Source of the DNA: Ga0074130 sp964499485
GTDB taxonomy: Bacteria > Pseudomonadota > Gammaproteobacteria > Burkholderiales > Rhodocyclaceae
Direction of reading: 5' to 3'
Assembly (NCBI GenBank): GCA_964499485.1
Contig: CAZCLF010000004.1
Location: 50,427-114,426, forward strand
Length of the DNA stretch: 64,000 bases
Shown: positions 52,829 to 61,667 of the stretch, one piece after another
Layout of the letters: each line of letters starts with the position of its first letter
How positions within the stretch are numbered: position 1 is the first letter of the stretch
Notes under the pieces: model-generated
Told to the model about the DNA's origin: nothing
Database searches by the model: none
Seen by the model: the letters and a program-made list of their open reading frames with translations, nothing else
Position numbers and translations under genes: made by a program

Positions 52829-54157
52829 TTAACGCAACCAGCCTTTTTTGCGGAAATACCAGAAGGGTAGCCCGACTGAAATGACCATCAGGGCAATGGC
52901 AAACGGATAGCCATAGTCCCAGTTCAATTCAGGCATGAACTGGAAGTTCATGCCGTAAATGCTGGCAATCAGCGTGGGTGGTAGCAGGGCGACCGAGGCC
53001 ACCGAGAAGATCTTCACCACCTTGTTCTGGTTAATGTTGATGAAACCAACGGTGGCATCCATCAGGAAGTTGATCTTGTTGAAGATGAAGGCAGTGTGGC
53101 CATCGATCGACTCAATGTCACGCAGAATTTGGCGCGCATCCTCATGCTGATCCGGAGCCAGAATGCGACCACGCAACAGGAATGACAGCGCACGACGCGT
53201 ATCCAGCACATTGCGACGGATGCGGCCGTTCAAGTCCTCTTCACGGGCAATGTCGGCCAGAATCGTGGCGGCTTCTTCATCGCTGACATTCGGCGTCAGT
53301 ACCTTCTTGCCGACTTCTTCCAGCTCGGCATAGACGTCTTCAAGCGCATCTGCCGAGTATTCGACATCAGCGGCATACAAGTCGAGCAGCACATCGCGGC
53401 CTTCCGACACATAGCCAGGCTGGATGCGTGCGCGCAGACGTTGCAAGCGGAATACGGGCAGCTCTTCGCCACGGACGGAGAACAGGATGTTTTGATGAAT
53501 GACAAAAGCCACTGGCACGTTGCGCGACTCATCATCTTTGTCGAGCAGGAAGTCGGAGTGCAGATGCACTTCGCCGTTTTCTTCAATGTAAAAACGGGCC
53601 GACTCTTCAAGGTCGGTGAGGTTGCTGGTGTCCGGCAGGACCAGTCCGAAGATTTCTTCGACCCACTGACGTTCAAGTTCGCTCGGTGCGATCAGATCAA
53701 CCCAGATGGGTTTGGTCGAGGCGAGATCACTCCGATTCTCAACCGGAATCTGGCGCAGGCGTCCGTTGTGCAGTTCGAAAGCGTTGAGCATGATGGGGCG
53801 ACGCTGGTAGGGGTGGGTGGCCGCGAGCGTTTCGCGCACAGCCTCCGAGAGTTCATTCAGGACATCTTCGCCGCGCTCCGGACCTATCAGTTCCCACAGC
53901 AGCAGACCATCGTCTTGCGGCAGGGCTTCGAGGATACGGGCAATACGCGCCGAGGGCATCAATCCTAGGCGATTCTTTAGTTCATTCAGGTGCTGCTTGT
54001 GAACAAGGTTTTCCACCAGTTCATGGCGTGGCATGTCCTGACGGTGGACCAGGTTCTCTACACGCTTCTGGCGTGCCAGCAGTTCCTGAACCTCACGCAG
54101 GTCAAGTTGCATGGCAGCACTGTCGTCATCAATAGGGGTGTCGCCAGTTTCGCTCAT
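52829..54157 (-). CDS. corA: CorA-type divalent cation transporter with MgtE-N-like N-terminal domain
   Basis: A 442-residue Mg2+/Co2+ channel. The C-terminal CorA part has the long cytoplasmic helices, two transmembrane helices and the signature YGMNFQFMPEL (GMN near 402-404), ending with the basic FRKKGWLR. The first about 110 residues are an additional helical domain: MPSARIARILEALPQDDGLL, LIGPERGEDVLNELSEAVRE, which fits the superhelical MgtE N-domain pattern of LxxLxxxxxxxxLxxLxxEE repeats. CorA does not normally carry this domain, so regulation may combine both types. It faces hemL across a shared terminator. Confidence 0.92.
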   Translation of the reverse strand: MSETGDTPIDDDSAAMQLDLREVQELLARQKRVENLVHRQDMPRHELVENLVHKQHLNELKNRLGLMPSARIARILEALPQDDGLLLWELIGPERGEDVLNELSEAVRETLAATHPYQRRPIMLNAFELHNGRLRQIPVENRSDLASTKPIWVDLIAPSELERQWVEEIFGLVLPDTSNLTDLEESARFYIEENGEVHLHSDFLLDKDDESRNVPVAFVIHQNILFSVRGEELPVFRLQRLRARIQPGYVSEGRDVLLDLYAADVEYSADALEDVYAELEEVGKKVLTPNVSDEEAATILADIAREEDLNGRIRRNVLDTRRALSFLLRGRILAPDQHEDARQILRDIESIDGHTAFIFNKINFLMDATVGFININQNKVVKIFSVASVALLPPTLIASIYGMNFQFMPELNWDYGYPFAIALMVISVGLPFWYFRKKGWLR

Positions 54158-54191
54158 GCTTCCTCCACGCTACGGGCGCCATTGTAGGCCA

Positions 54192-55622
54192 TCATAGCCG
54201 CCGTGCGAACAGATTAGCCAGCGCGCGCACCATGATTTGCAGATCCAGACGCAGCGACCAGTGCCGTAGGTATTCAAGATCGTGGCTGACTCGGGCTTTC
54301 ATGTGGTCGAGCGACTTTTCGCCACCGCGCACGCCGTTGATTTGAGCCCAGCCAGTAATGCCACAGCGTACTTGGTGGCGGATCAGATGGCCTTTGACGA
54401 TGCGGCGGTAAATTTCATTATGTGTTTTGGCATGGGCACGCGGCCCAACAATGCTGAGCCGGCCTTGAATGACGTTGATTAGGCGTGGTAGCTTTTCAAG
54501 CTGACTTTTACGTAAAAATCGACCTAGGGCATTACTTGGAGGGGCTTTGTCGCCCAACTCGTTTTCTTGGGGACCATCACAAGTGGCGCGCAAGGCGTAA
54601 ACCACAATGACTTTGCCATCTAGCCCGTAACGGTGGTGATGAACAAACACCGGGCCGCGAGAGCAGAGCTTGACGGCAATCCCCAGTAAGAGCAACAGCG
54701 GCAGACTGAGCAGAAACAGTAAGGTGCCCAAGCAGATATCTATCAAGCGTTTGCTGACACCCGCAAGACTACTGAACGGCGACTCCAGCATGGCCACCAC
54801 AGGAGCATCCCCGACAACATCACACCAACCGCGCAGTAAGTCAGCGACCAACGCATCGGGCACGTAATACACCTGAGCATCAGTATTGCGTAACGATTCC
54901 AGCAACGGGCCAATGCGCGACTGAGCAGCCAGCGGGAGGGTGATATAGACAATATTGGCTTTCCCCGCTGCGACGTAAGCAGGCAGCTCAGCGAGTGAAC
55001 CAAGCATCGGCAATGCGTGGTCGATGCGTTCACCATTACGGTCGTCAAAAAAACCGCTGACTTGGGTTGCACCATAAGGGTTGTTCGTCAGTTGCGTGGC
55101 AAGGCGTGCGGCGACCTCACCGGCACCCGCAATAATGGCAATCCGTGTGTTGCCATGTTTATCAGCAACCACTGGCACGAGGCAGCGCAAGCCAAGATGC
55201 AGTCCCACTTGGACCAACGGTGCCAACCAGATCCACTCGCACAAGACTGCGGACTCAAACAGGCGTGGTGTATCGATCAGCGTGTGCATCACGATACTTC
55301 CACAACCAAGGATGATTGCAAGCACCAACCAGCCGGAGAGCTGGCTGCGAAGCATTGCCGTTACCGGGACGCGCAGATAGGCTGGTGAGGGATAGGTCAG
55401 GGCTAGTAGTGCACCTGTTAGCAACCACCAGTGAAACTCATGCTGTAAGCCTGCATTGAACACTAGGATCCAGAGTGTGCCAATCAGGGCACCCGGATCC
55501 AGTAGGGCTTCTGCTGAGCTAAAAGGATGTCGCCACGACAGCGACATGCCCAGCATACGGCGCAATACCGCAGTGCGATAGGCGGGTAGCTCAGATAGCG
55601 TAGGTGTCGGTGTCAGGCTCAT
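54192..55622 (-). CDS. Polyprenyl-phosphate sugar-1-phosphate transferase-like protein, altered active site
   Basis: A 476-residue WbaP/WcaJ-family membrane protein. Four or five hydrophobic helices are followed by a CoA-binding-like domain (IIAGAGEVAARLATQL, GFFDD) and a C-terminal transferase domain (SKRLIDICLGTLLFLLSLPLL, INVIQGRLSIVGPRAH, CGITGWAQINGVRG). Family enzymes load sugar-1-phosphate onto undecaprenyl phosphate to start glycan synthesis. Here the catalytic Asp-Glu motif SLDELPQ reads QLEKLPR (near residue 374), the FRQKR segment reads VHHHR, and KFRSM reads YALRAT. Activity is therefore doubtful. It has no adjacent exopolysaccharide cluster. Confidence 0.87.
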   Translation of the reverse strand: MSLTPTPTLSELPAYRTAVLRRMLGMSLSWRHPFSSAEALLDPGALIGTLWILVFNAGLQHEFHWWLLTGALLALTYPSPAYLRVPVTAMLRSQLSGWLVLAIILGCGSIVMHTLIDTPRLFESAVLCEWIWLAPLVQVGLHLGLRCLVPVVADKHGNTRIAIIAGAGEVAARLATQLTNNPYGATQVSGFFDDRNGERIDHALPMLGSLAELPAYVAAGKANIVYITLPLAAQSRIGPLLESLRNTDAQVYYVPDALVADLLRGWCDVVGDAPVVAMLESPFSSLAGVSKRLIDICLGTLLFLLSLPLLLLLGIAVKLCSRGPVFVHHHRYGLDGKVIVVYALRATCDGPQENELGDKAPPSNALGRFLRKSQLEKLPRLINVIQGRLSIVGPRAHAKTHNEIYRRIVKGHLIRHQVRCGITGWAQINGVRGGEKSLDHMKARVSHDLEYLRHWSLRLDLQIMVRALANLFARRL

Positions 55623-55646
55623 GCCGAGATGATAGCAGCGCAGTGA

Positions 55647-56342
55647 TTACGGTACGGTGGCGTAATACATGCGCCCAAGGATGAGTTGGGTGCGTCCGTT
55701 CAGGTAGGCGGAATAGGGGTTTTTCTCGAATCGCCGAGGGGCGGGGAGCATGACTGCCAGTCTTGCTGCTTGTTCTGGCCCCAGTCGGGTGGCGGTTGTG
55801 CCGAAGTAGCGCTTGGATGCCGCTTCGGCACCGAAGATCCCTTCGCCCCATTCGACGACATTCAAATAAACCTCAAGAATCCGCCGCTTGTCCCATAGGG
55901 TTTCCAGCATCAGGGTGATGATGGCTTCCTGCCCTTTTCGCCAAGGCGTTTTGCTGGAAGAGAGAAACAGATTCTTCGCCAGTTGCTGCGAAATCGTCGA
56001 GCCACCGGCGACGATGCGCCCCTTCTTCTGGTTCTTCTCGAGGGCCTTTTGTATGCCCTCCCAGTCAAAGCCCTCGTGGTCGATGAACTTGTCGTCCTCA
56101 GCGGCGATGACGGCGCGTTTCAGATGGATCGATAGTTTTTCATACGGCTGCCACTGATGTTTCAGTTGAGCATCGGGGCGCTTTTCCTGCAGCTCGCCGA
56201 GGCGCAAGTTCATGAAACTGGTGGTGTCTGGATTGACGAAGCGCCACCACATAACCCAGCCGAGGTACCACGCCTGTATCAGCAATACCAACAGGACCAG
56301 TACAGCCAAGCCCCGCTTCAGCCAGTGCCACAGATGTTTCAT
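55647..56342 (-). CDS. mtgA: Monofunctional biosynthetic peptidoglycan transglycosylase
   Basis: A 231-residue GT51 glycosyltransferase polymerising lipid II. One N-terminal transmembrane helix (GLAVLVLLVLLIQAWYLGWVMWW) precedes the catalytic domain: EDDKFIDHEGFDW has the catalytic Glu, GGSTISQQLAKNLFLS and KRRILEVYLNVVEWGEGIFGAEAA are motifs. It overlaps aroE by 4 bp. Confidence 0.95.
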   Translation of the reverse strand: MKHLWHWLKRGLAVLVLLVLLIQAWYLGWVMWWRFVNPDTTSFMNLRLGELQEKRPDAQLKHQWQPYEKLSIHLKRAVIAAEDDKFIDHEGFDWEGIQKALEKNQKKGRIVAGGSTISQQLAKNLFLSSSKTPWRKGQEAIITLMLETLWDKRRILEVYLNVVEWGEGIFGAEAASKRYFGTTATRLGPEQAARLAVMLPAPRRFEKNPYSAYLNGRTQLILGRMYYATVP

Positions 56343-57178
56343 CCGACGCGCAAGGCCTGCATCACAGGCTGGGTGTCTGGCCGTACGCCACGCCAGAGAT
56401 AAAATGCTTCAGCCGCTTGTTCGACCAGCATACCGAGGCCATCCGCAATGGCGGCGCCAGCAGCGCGGGCCTGTTGCATGAAGGGGGTCTCCCGACCATA
56501 GACCATATCGTAGGCCAGCGACATGGTGGCAAACAGATTATCTGGGAGGTCGAGGGCGCTATCTGAGAGACCGGCCGATGTGGCATTGATCACCACATCG
56601 AATTGTTGGCCAGTCAAATTGCTGAAGCTACCGCCATCAAGGCGACCGGGTAGGCCATCGGGGAATGCATTGAACTCATTGACCAGTGCCGCCGCTTTGG
56701 CAGGCGTACGGTTGGCGATGTACAGGCGGGCCGGGCCTTCAAGCAGCAACGGCAGGATCACCCCGCGCGCTGCTCCACCGGCACCCAGTAGCAACACACG
56801 CTTGTCATTGAGGCTGCGACGCAAATTCACAGTGATATCGCGTACCAGCCCTGTCCCGTCGGTATTGTCGCCATAAATACCGCCATTGCTGTCGAAGCGC
56901 AGCGTATTCACAGCACCTGCGGCCCGCGCGCGCGGGCTGAGTTCGCTGGCGAGCCGAAAAGCTTCTTCTTTGAAAGGAACCGTGACATTGGCCCCCCGAC
57001 CACCGGCTGCGATGAAGTTGCGCACGCTGGCCGCAAAACCATCCAAGGGCGCAAGCAAGGTTTCGTAGCCCAGATGTTGGTTGGTCTGGGCAGCAAATAG
57101 CTGATGAATGCGCGGTGACTTGCTGTGCGCAATCGGGTTGCCGATAACGACGTATTGATCAGGGAGGTAATTGCTCAT
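56339..57178 (-). CDS. aroE: Shikimate dehydrogenase (NADP+)
   Basis: Reduces 3-dehydroshikimate to shikimate in the aromatic amino-acid pathway. The 279-residue protein has IGNPIAHSKSPRIH near the N-terminus, NVTVPFKEEA with the catalytic Lys, GAVNTL, GDNTDGTG and the NADP-binding VLLLGAGGAARGV. It overlaps both tonB-like and mtgA genes by 4 bp each. Confidence 0.96.
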   Translation of the reverse strand: MSNYLPDQYVVIGNPIAHSKSPRIHQLFAAQTNQHLGYETLLAPLDGFAASVRNFIAAGGRGANVTVPFKEEAFRLASELSPRARAAGAVNTLRFDSNGGIYGDNTDGTGLVRDITVNLRRSLNDKRVLLLGAGGAARGVILPLLLEGPARLYIANRTPAKAAALVNEFNAFPDGLPGRLDGGSFSNLTGQQFDVVINATSAGLSDSALDLPDNLFATMSLAYDMVYGRETPFMQQARAAGAAIADGLGMLVEQAAEAFYLWRGVRPDTQPVMQALRVG

Positions 57179-58041
57179 TTACTGGTCTGCAGGCGGTCGC
57201 TTGTGGTGAACGACCAAGTGCGCGAAATTTCGAGTACGTCGGTATCTCGACGAATAGCTTCGGGGAAGGCAGCATAGGGGGCGGCCATTTGCACAATGCG
57301 ACGTGCCGCTTCGTCTAGCTCCTTATAGCCGGACGAGCGATTGATTTCAACACGATCCAAGCTACCATCGCTGCGGATGATCACGGTCAGTACCAAATTG
57401 CCGTAGAGGCGCCCGCGTGCTGCTTCGGGGTAGTTGAGGTTGCCAATGCGTTCAACCTTCTGACGCCAGTCTTCAACATATTGAGCAAAACGATATTCCT
57501 CAGTACGGGCGCCAATAAACTTCTTTCGGGGTCGTTTGTTGTACTCATCGAGGTTCTGAGCAATCTGCCCTTCAAGTCGCGCAATCGCCATTGCACTGCT
57601 GGCCAGATCCATCCCACTCAGCGTATCTGTAACGCGGGGCTGCGGGTCGCGCGTATTCTTTTCATTGCGGACGATTTGCTTGCTCTTGGCCTGCGTCATC
57701 AGCTGCTGTTGAAGAGCCTCCAGCTCGGCAACGCGGCGCTGTGCACTGACCAGATCATTGCCTTCGCGGGTCTGCGGGGAGGGTGGCAATGGCGTACTGG
57801 CTATGCGGTTCTGGTCTGTATTACCACCACCATCAAGATTAGCTTGCGCCAAGGCTTGAGCATCTGAGGGCTTGCGTGCATGCTTACTGTTGACCAGGAT
57901 GACATCCATGGCTTTCGCACTGGCCTTGCCGATGGCTTGCGGCAATTCGAAATGGATGCTCAATATCACCGCATGAAAAAGCAGTGAAGCACCGACACCA
58001 AGGGTGAGGCCGGAAACAGCAGGGAAAGCAGGCTTAAGCAT
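57175..58041 (-). CDS. TonB-like energy transducer
   Basis: A 288-residue protein with an N-terminal signal anchor (LTLGVGASLLFHAVILSIHF, about 12-31) including the conserved His, and a TonB C-terminal domain (YPEAARGRLYGNLVLTVIIRSDGSLDRVEINRSSGYKELDEAA). TonB links ExbB/ExbD proton force to outer-membrane transporters. The linker is not the usual Pro-Lys/Glu-rich spacer but is Gln/Ala-rich with coiled-coil character (SAQRRVAELEALQQQLMTQ). No exbB/exbD is adjacent. Overlaps aroE by 4 bp. Confidence 0.88.
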   Translation of the reverse strand: MLKPAFPAVSGLTLGVGASLLFHAVILSIHFELPQAIGKASAKAMDVILVNSKHARKPSDAQALAQANLDGGGNTDQNRIASTPLPPSPQTREGNDLVSAQRRVAELEALQQQLMTQAKSKQIVRNEKNTRDPQPRVTDTLSGMDLASSAMAIARLEGQIAQNLDEYNKRPRKKFIGARTEEYRFAQYVEDWRQKVERIGNLNYPEAARGRLYGNLVLTVIIRSDGSLDRVEINRSSGYKELDEAARRIVQMAAPYAAFPEAIRRDTDVLEISRTWSFTTSDRLQTSK

Positions 58042-58052
58042 TTCCCCTGATT

Positions 58053-60137
58053 TTACTCCGTGCCTGTGGGGTCTCCCAAAGCGTTAGCAGAGCCTGCATT
58101 TGCTGCCAATTCACTAGCCTCTGTGCCAGCCAGCTCTGGTGGCGCAGCAGGGCTGCTGGCTTCGCTCACCTCTTCGGCACCGATGAGTGCGGCATCCTCT
58201 TCTACTTCTTCCTCATCTTCGATCACTTCACCATGCTCGGCCAGCGTGGCGCGGTACTGGGCGGTGATGTCGGCATCGAGCAGGTCAATACGTGTGATTT
58301 CCAATTCGACACGAGCGCCGCGATCAAGTGCGGGCAGTGAGGGGGTGCGTAAGACGAGTGGCAGGGCCTCTAAGCGCACCAAGTGTTCACGCAGCACAGT
58401 CGCCGTGACGACCTGTAGATTGGCTTGTGCTAGCCAGCGCAAGCACCAATAACGCTCCATGCCGCGTTGGAATTCGGCATAGGCCGCGTAGGTGAGTTCA
58501 AAGTCGCGCAGCGCGGCGAGAAACTCAGGTGACTTGGCCGTATAGGGAGGCGGCTCATTACGCAACCAAGCAATCAGCTGCCATTGATTAATCAGGTCGA
58601 CATAGCGGCGCAGCGGCGAGCTGGACCAAGCATAGCAATCAACACCCAGGCCGTCATGGGGCGCGGCAACGGTGGTCATTCTGACCTTGCCCGCGCTTTG
58701 GGCGCGATACAAGGCAGCGATACCCGCATCGCGCAATGCGGCACCCCAGCCTGCATTGGCAGCAATCATCATCTCGGCGACCAGCATGTCGAGCGGGCTG
58801 CCGCGAGGTCTTTCGTCGAGACTGATCCAGCCCTTGGTGTTTGCAAAGCCGGGATCGACACCATCGCGTTCCCAGTCGATACGGAAGTTGTAATCCTTCT
58901 GCTGGCGATTGGCAGAGGGCTTGCCGCGCCCGGCTTCCAGCACGGTAGCTAGTTGCCACAGCAGATACAGCTCATCGCGATAGGGAAAGTCGGCCAAGCC
59001 GCTCTTGTCGCCACCCGCGAGTGTCTCGTCATTGAAGACCGGCTCAATGTCGTGATGACGGAGGTTGGCAGCAATCAGAATGCGTTCAAGTTTAGATTCC
59101 TGAGCCACCACCCGCAGATCAGGTGCAACATCAAGGTACAGCGACAGCGCTGGGCACACCTTCCCGGCAGCAAGGGTGTAGGTATCGACCACCGCATCAG
59201 GCAGCATGGTGATCTTGTGGCCCGGCATATACACGGTCGACAAGCGCTGGCGAGCAATCGCGCCGAGCGCATTGTCTGGCGTCACGCCTAGACCGGGCGC
59301 TGCGATATGGATGCCGACACGCCAGCCACCCCCTTCACTCTGGGCGCGCGGGGTGACAGAGAGGGCGTCATCAATTTCGGTCGTCTGCGCATCATCGATG
59401 CTGAAAGCTTCAGCGGTCGCGAGTGGCAGTGAGGAAAAGTCCGGCAAGTTGCCGTCACCGGGTGGAAAATCTGTGCCCTTAGGAAAGTACTCGAACAAGA
59501 AGCGACCCAAATGGAAGTCATGGCTGCTGGCAAAGGCGCCGCAGCTAGACAGTAGCTTGGCGACGGAGAAGTGGCTCTCCGCACAGGCTGCCTCAAGTGC
59601 TTTGGTTTCAAGTCGGTTTCTATCCGGCCTGTAGAGCAATTGGTTCAGCAGTGGCGAGAATTCTTCCGGCAGCTTACCTGCGACCAACTCTGCCGCCATA
59701 CGCTCGACCTGTTCGGCTTGTAGTCGTTTTTTTTCCTGTCCGGCGAGGGCGGCTTGTAGGATTTCTGGCGGCGCCTTGCGATAGCGCCCCTTGCCTTTGC
59801 GATGGAAATAGATGGGCGCAGCATGCAAGCGAAGCAACACACTGGCGGCATCGACCGGGGTGGGCTTGCCCCCTTGGTATTCAGCGGCCAGCTCCTCGAA
59901 CGAGAACTCGCCGTCAGCGCAGACTTCCCACAGGAATGCGACATCAATCTCTTCAGCGCTGCGTTCGGCGCGTTGCAACAGCTCGGATGCGCTGGGCGCA
60001 TCGAAACGCAGCAGCACATTAGCGCTTTTGACCTTGCTGCGCTTGCCCGTTGGAAGTTCGATTTGCAGCGAGGTATTGTTGTCGGCGAGGATAGTGCCGG
60101 CCTTGAAAGCGCCGTCCTCTTCAAACAGGACATTCAT
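58053..60137 (-). CDS. RNase II/R family exoribonuclease (RNB domain)
   Basis: A 694-residue RNB-domain protein expected to degrade RNA 3' to 5'. The catalytic acids are in FSIDDAQTTEIDDAL, where the usual third Asp is Glu; this is a common variant. GVGVDCYAWSSSPLRRYVDLINQWQL is the RNB C-terminal motif, followed by an S1-like segment and a strongly acidic tail (IEDEEEVEEDAAL) with Ala/Ser/Thr-rich end. The ATG at 60137 is preferred over a GTG at 60167, because a TATAAT at 60170-60175 would place the transcription start at or beyond that GTG. Confidence 0.87.
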   Translation of the reverse strand: MNVLFEEDGAFKAGTILADNNTSLQIELPTGKRSKVKSANVLLRFDAPSASELLQRAERSAEEIDVAFLWEVCADGEFSFEELAAEYQGGKPTPVDAASVLLRLHAAPIYFHRKGKGRYRKAPPEILQAALAGQEKKRLQAEQVERMAAELVAGKLPEEFSPLLNQLLYRPDRNRLETKALEAACAESHFSVAKLLSSCGAFASSHDFHLGRFLFEYFPKGTDFPPGDGNLPDFSSLPLATAEAFSIDDAQTTEIDDALSVTPRAQSEGGGWRVGIHIAAPGLGVTPDNALGAIARQRLSTVYMPGHKITMLPDAVVDTYTLAAGKVCPALSLYLDVAPDLRVVAQESKLERILIAANLRHHDIEPVFNDETLAGGDKSGLADFPYRDELYLLWQLATVLEAGRGKPSANRQQKDYNFRIDWERDGVDPGFANTKGWISLDERPRGSPLDMLVAEMMIAANAGWGAALRDAGIAALYRAQSAGKVRMTTVAAPHDGLGVDCYAWSSSPLRRYVDLINQWQLIAWLRNEPPPYTAKSPEFLAALRDFELTYAAYAEFQRGMERYWCLRWLAQANLQVVTATVLREHLVRLEALPLVLRTPSLPALDRGARVELEITRIDLLDADITAQYRATLAEHGEVIEDEEEVEEDAALIGAEEVSEASSPAAPPELAGTEASELAANAGSANALGDPTGTE

Positions 60138-60169
60138 GGGGGATGGGTACTGCGGGTTTGCGGGCACGA

Positions 60170-60175
60170 ATTATA
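60170..60175 (-). promoter_or_regulatory. Putative -10 element upstream of the RNB gene
   Basis: Perfect TATAAT on the minus strand, 33 bp upstream of the chosen ATG. No good -35 box is visible at the expected distance. Confidence 0.4.
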
Positions 60176-60232
60176 CCGCGAGCCCCGGTCTAGCCTTGGA
60201 TCTGTCAGCGGTTCTCAGGCAGTTGTACTCAT

Positions 60233-60805
60233 TCAGGCTGACATCGCAACATCAATCACTTCATCGAGATAGTCGTGCCAGCGCGAGAACGTATGGTTCC
60301 CACCAGGCAAAACTGTCTGCCGCCCGCCCTGGTATTTGGACACGGCTTGTCGATAGTCGAGTACCTCGTCGCCTTCCTCAGCCAGCAGCCAATAACTCTC
60401 CTGACGTTTGAGTGCGGGAATATCCAACGCCTGCATTTCGTCGATGTGCGCTTGGGTAAAGTCGAAGGCAACACCGGTGTAGAGGTTTTTTTGCACACCG
60501 ATGTATTGAGCCAGCGAGAGATAGGCGACCACCGCGGGATTGATCAGGATGGCCTTGCGAACCAGTGAGGGATAGTGCTCGCACAGCCATGTGGCGTAGA
60601 AGCCACCTAGCGAGGAACCAACAACGGTGGTGTCGGGTTGCAGCAAGGATTCGGCGAGCTCAATCGCTGCCTTGGGCGAAACGGGTAATTGTGGGCAGAT
60701 AAAGGCATCACCGTAGCCACGCGCATGCATACGCGCGTGCAGATCTTGCGCCTTGCGTGATGCTGGCGCAGACAGGAAGCCATGCAGGTAGAGGAGCCTA
60801 GCCAT
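60233..60805 (-). CDS. yqiA: YqiA/YcfP family esterase
   Basis: A 190-residue alpha/beta-hydrolase of the UPF0227 type. LLYLHGFLSAPASRKAQ at the start, nucleophile elbow GSSLGGFYATWLCEHY, the acid in EEGDEVLDYR and the His in PGGNHTFSRW form the catalytic triad. E. coli YqiA has esterase activity; the physiological substrate is unknown. It starts 2 bp after uppP, so the two are coupled. Confidence 0.92.
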   Translation of the reverse strand: MARLLYLHGFLSAPASRKAQDLHARMHARGYGDAFICPQLPVSPKAAIELAESLLQPDTTVVGSSLGGFYATWLCEHYPSLVRKAILINPAVVAYLSLAQYIGVQKNLYTGVAFDFTQAHIDEMQALDIPALKRQESYWLLAEEGDEVLDYRQAVSKYQGGRQTVLPGGNHTFSRWHDYLDEVIDVAMSA

Positions 60806-60807
60806 GC

Positions 60808-61632
60808 TTAATGACTGCTCCAATCCACCAGCCCCCAATGCCAAGTGGCAAGGACGACAAAACCGAACGCGATGCGATACCAGGCAAACGGTGTGAAGTC
60901 GTGGTTGCTGATAAAGCGTAATAACCAGCGTACGCAAAGAAATGCGGAGACAAAGGCAGCCACAAAGCCCACCAGCCACATGCCGATATCGTCAGCACTG
61001 AGTAAGTTGCGCTCTTTATAAAGCTGATAGAAGGTCGCAAGACTCAGTGTTGGAATGGCTAGGAAAAATGAAAACTCGGTGGCCGCTTTGCGCGATAGAC
61101 CAAACAACAGGCCGCCGATGATGGTGGCACCGGAGCGGGAGGTGCCGGGAATCAAGGCAACCGCTTGTGCCAAGCCCAGTTTAAGTGCATCCAGCGGCGT
61201 TAGGTTATCAACACTTTCAACTCGGATGGAGTGTTCCCGTTTTTCGGCCCACAGGATGATCAAGCCACCAATGATGAAGGCGAGCGCAACCGGTACAGGG
61301 GCAAATAGATGAGCCTTGATGCTCTTGCCGAAAACAAGCCCAAGGGCTGCGAGCGGCATAAATGCAATCGCAATGTTTAGGATAAATTTTTGTGCCGATT
61401 TATCGCTGAACGCGCCTGCACAGACTTGTGCAACACGTGTGCGATACTCCCACACAACGGCGAGAATTGCCCCAAATTGGATAACGATTTCGAACAGCTT
61501 GCCGCGATCGTCGTTAAAATTTAGTAGATCACCGGCAAGAATGAGATGACCGGTACTTGAGACTGGTAGGAACTCGGTGATGCCCTCGACAATGCCGAGG
61601 ATAAGGGCTTGCAATAGCGGGTAGTAATCCAT
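60808..61632 (-). CDS. uppP: Undecaprenyl-diphosphate phosphatase UppP (BacA)
   Basis: A 274-residue inner-membrane phosphatase recycling undecaprenyl pyrophosphate for cell-wall synthesis; overproduction gives bacitracin resistance. GIVEGITEFLPVSSTGHLILAG (12-33) and IPGTSRSGATIIGGLLFGLSRKAATEFSFFLAIP are the two catalytic regions. Eight or so membrane helices are visible. Divergent from the HD-GYP gene. Confidence 0.96.
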   Translation of the reverse strand: MDYYPLLQALILGIVEGITEFLPVSSTGHLILAGDLLNFNDDRGKLFEIVIQFGAILAVVWEYRTRVAQVCAGAFSDKSAQKFILNIAIAFMPLAALGLVFGKSIKAHLFAPVPVALAFIIGGLIILWAEKREHSIRVESVDNLTPLDALKLGLAQAVALIPGTSRSGATIIGGLLFGLSRKAATEFSFFLAIPTLSLATFYQLYKERNLLSADDIGMWLVGFVAAFVSAFLCVRWLLRFISNHDFTPFAWYRIAFGFVVLATWHWGLVDWSSH

Positions 61633-61667
61633 GGGAGTGTCCAGCCAGAGAGGCTGTCGAGTTTAGC

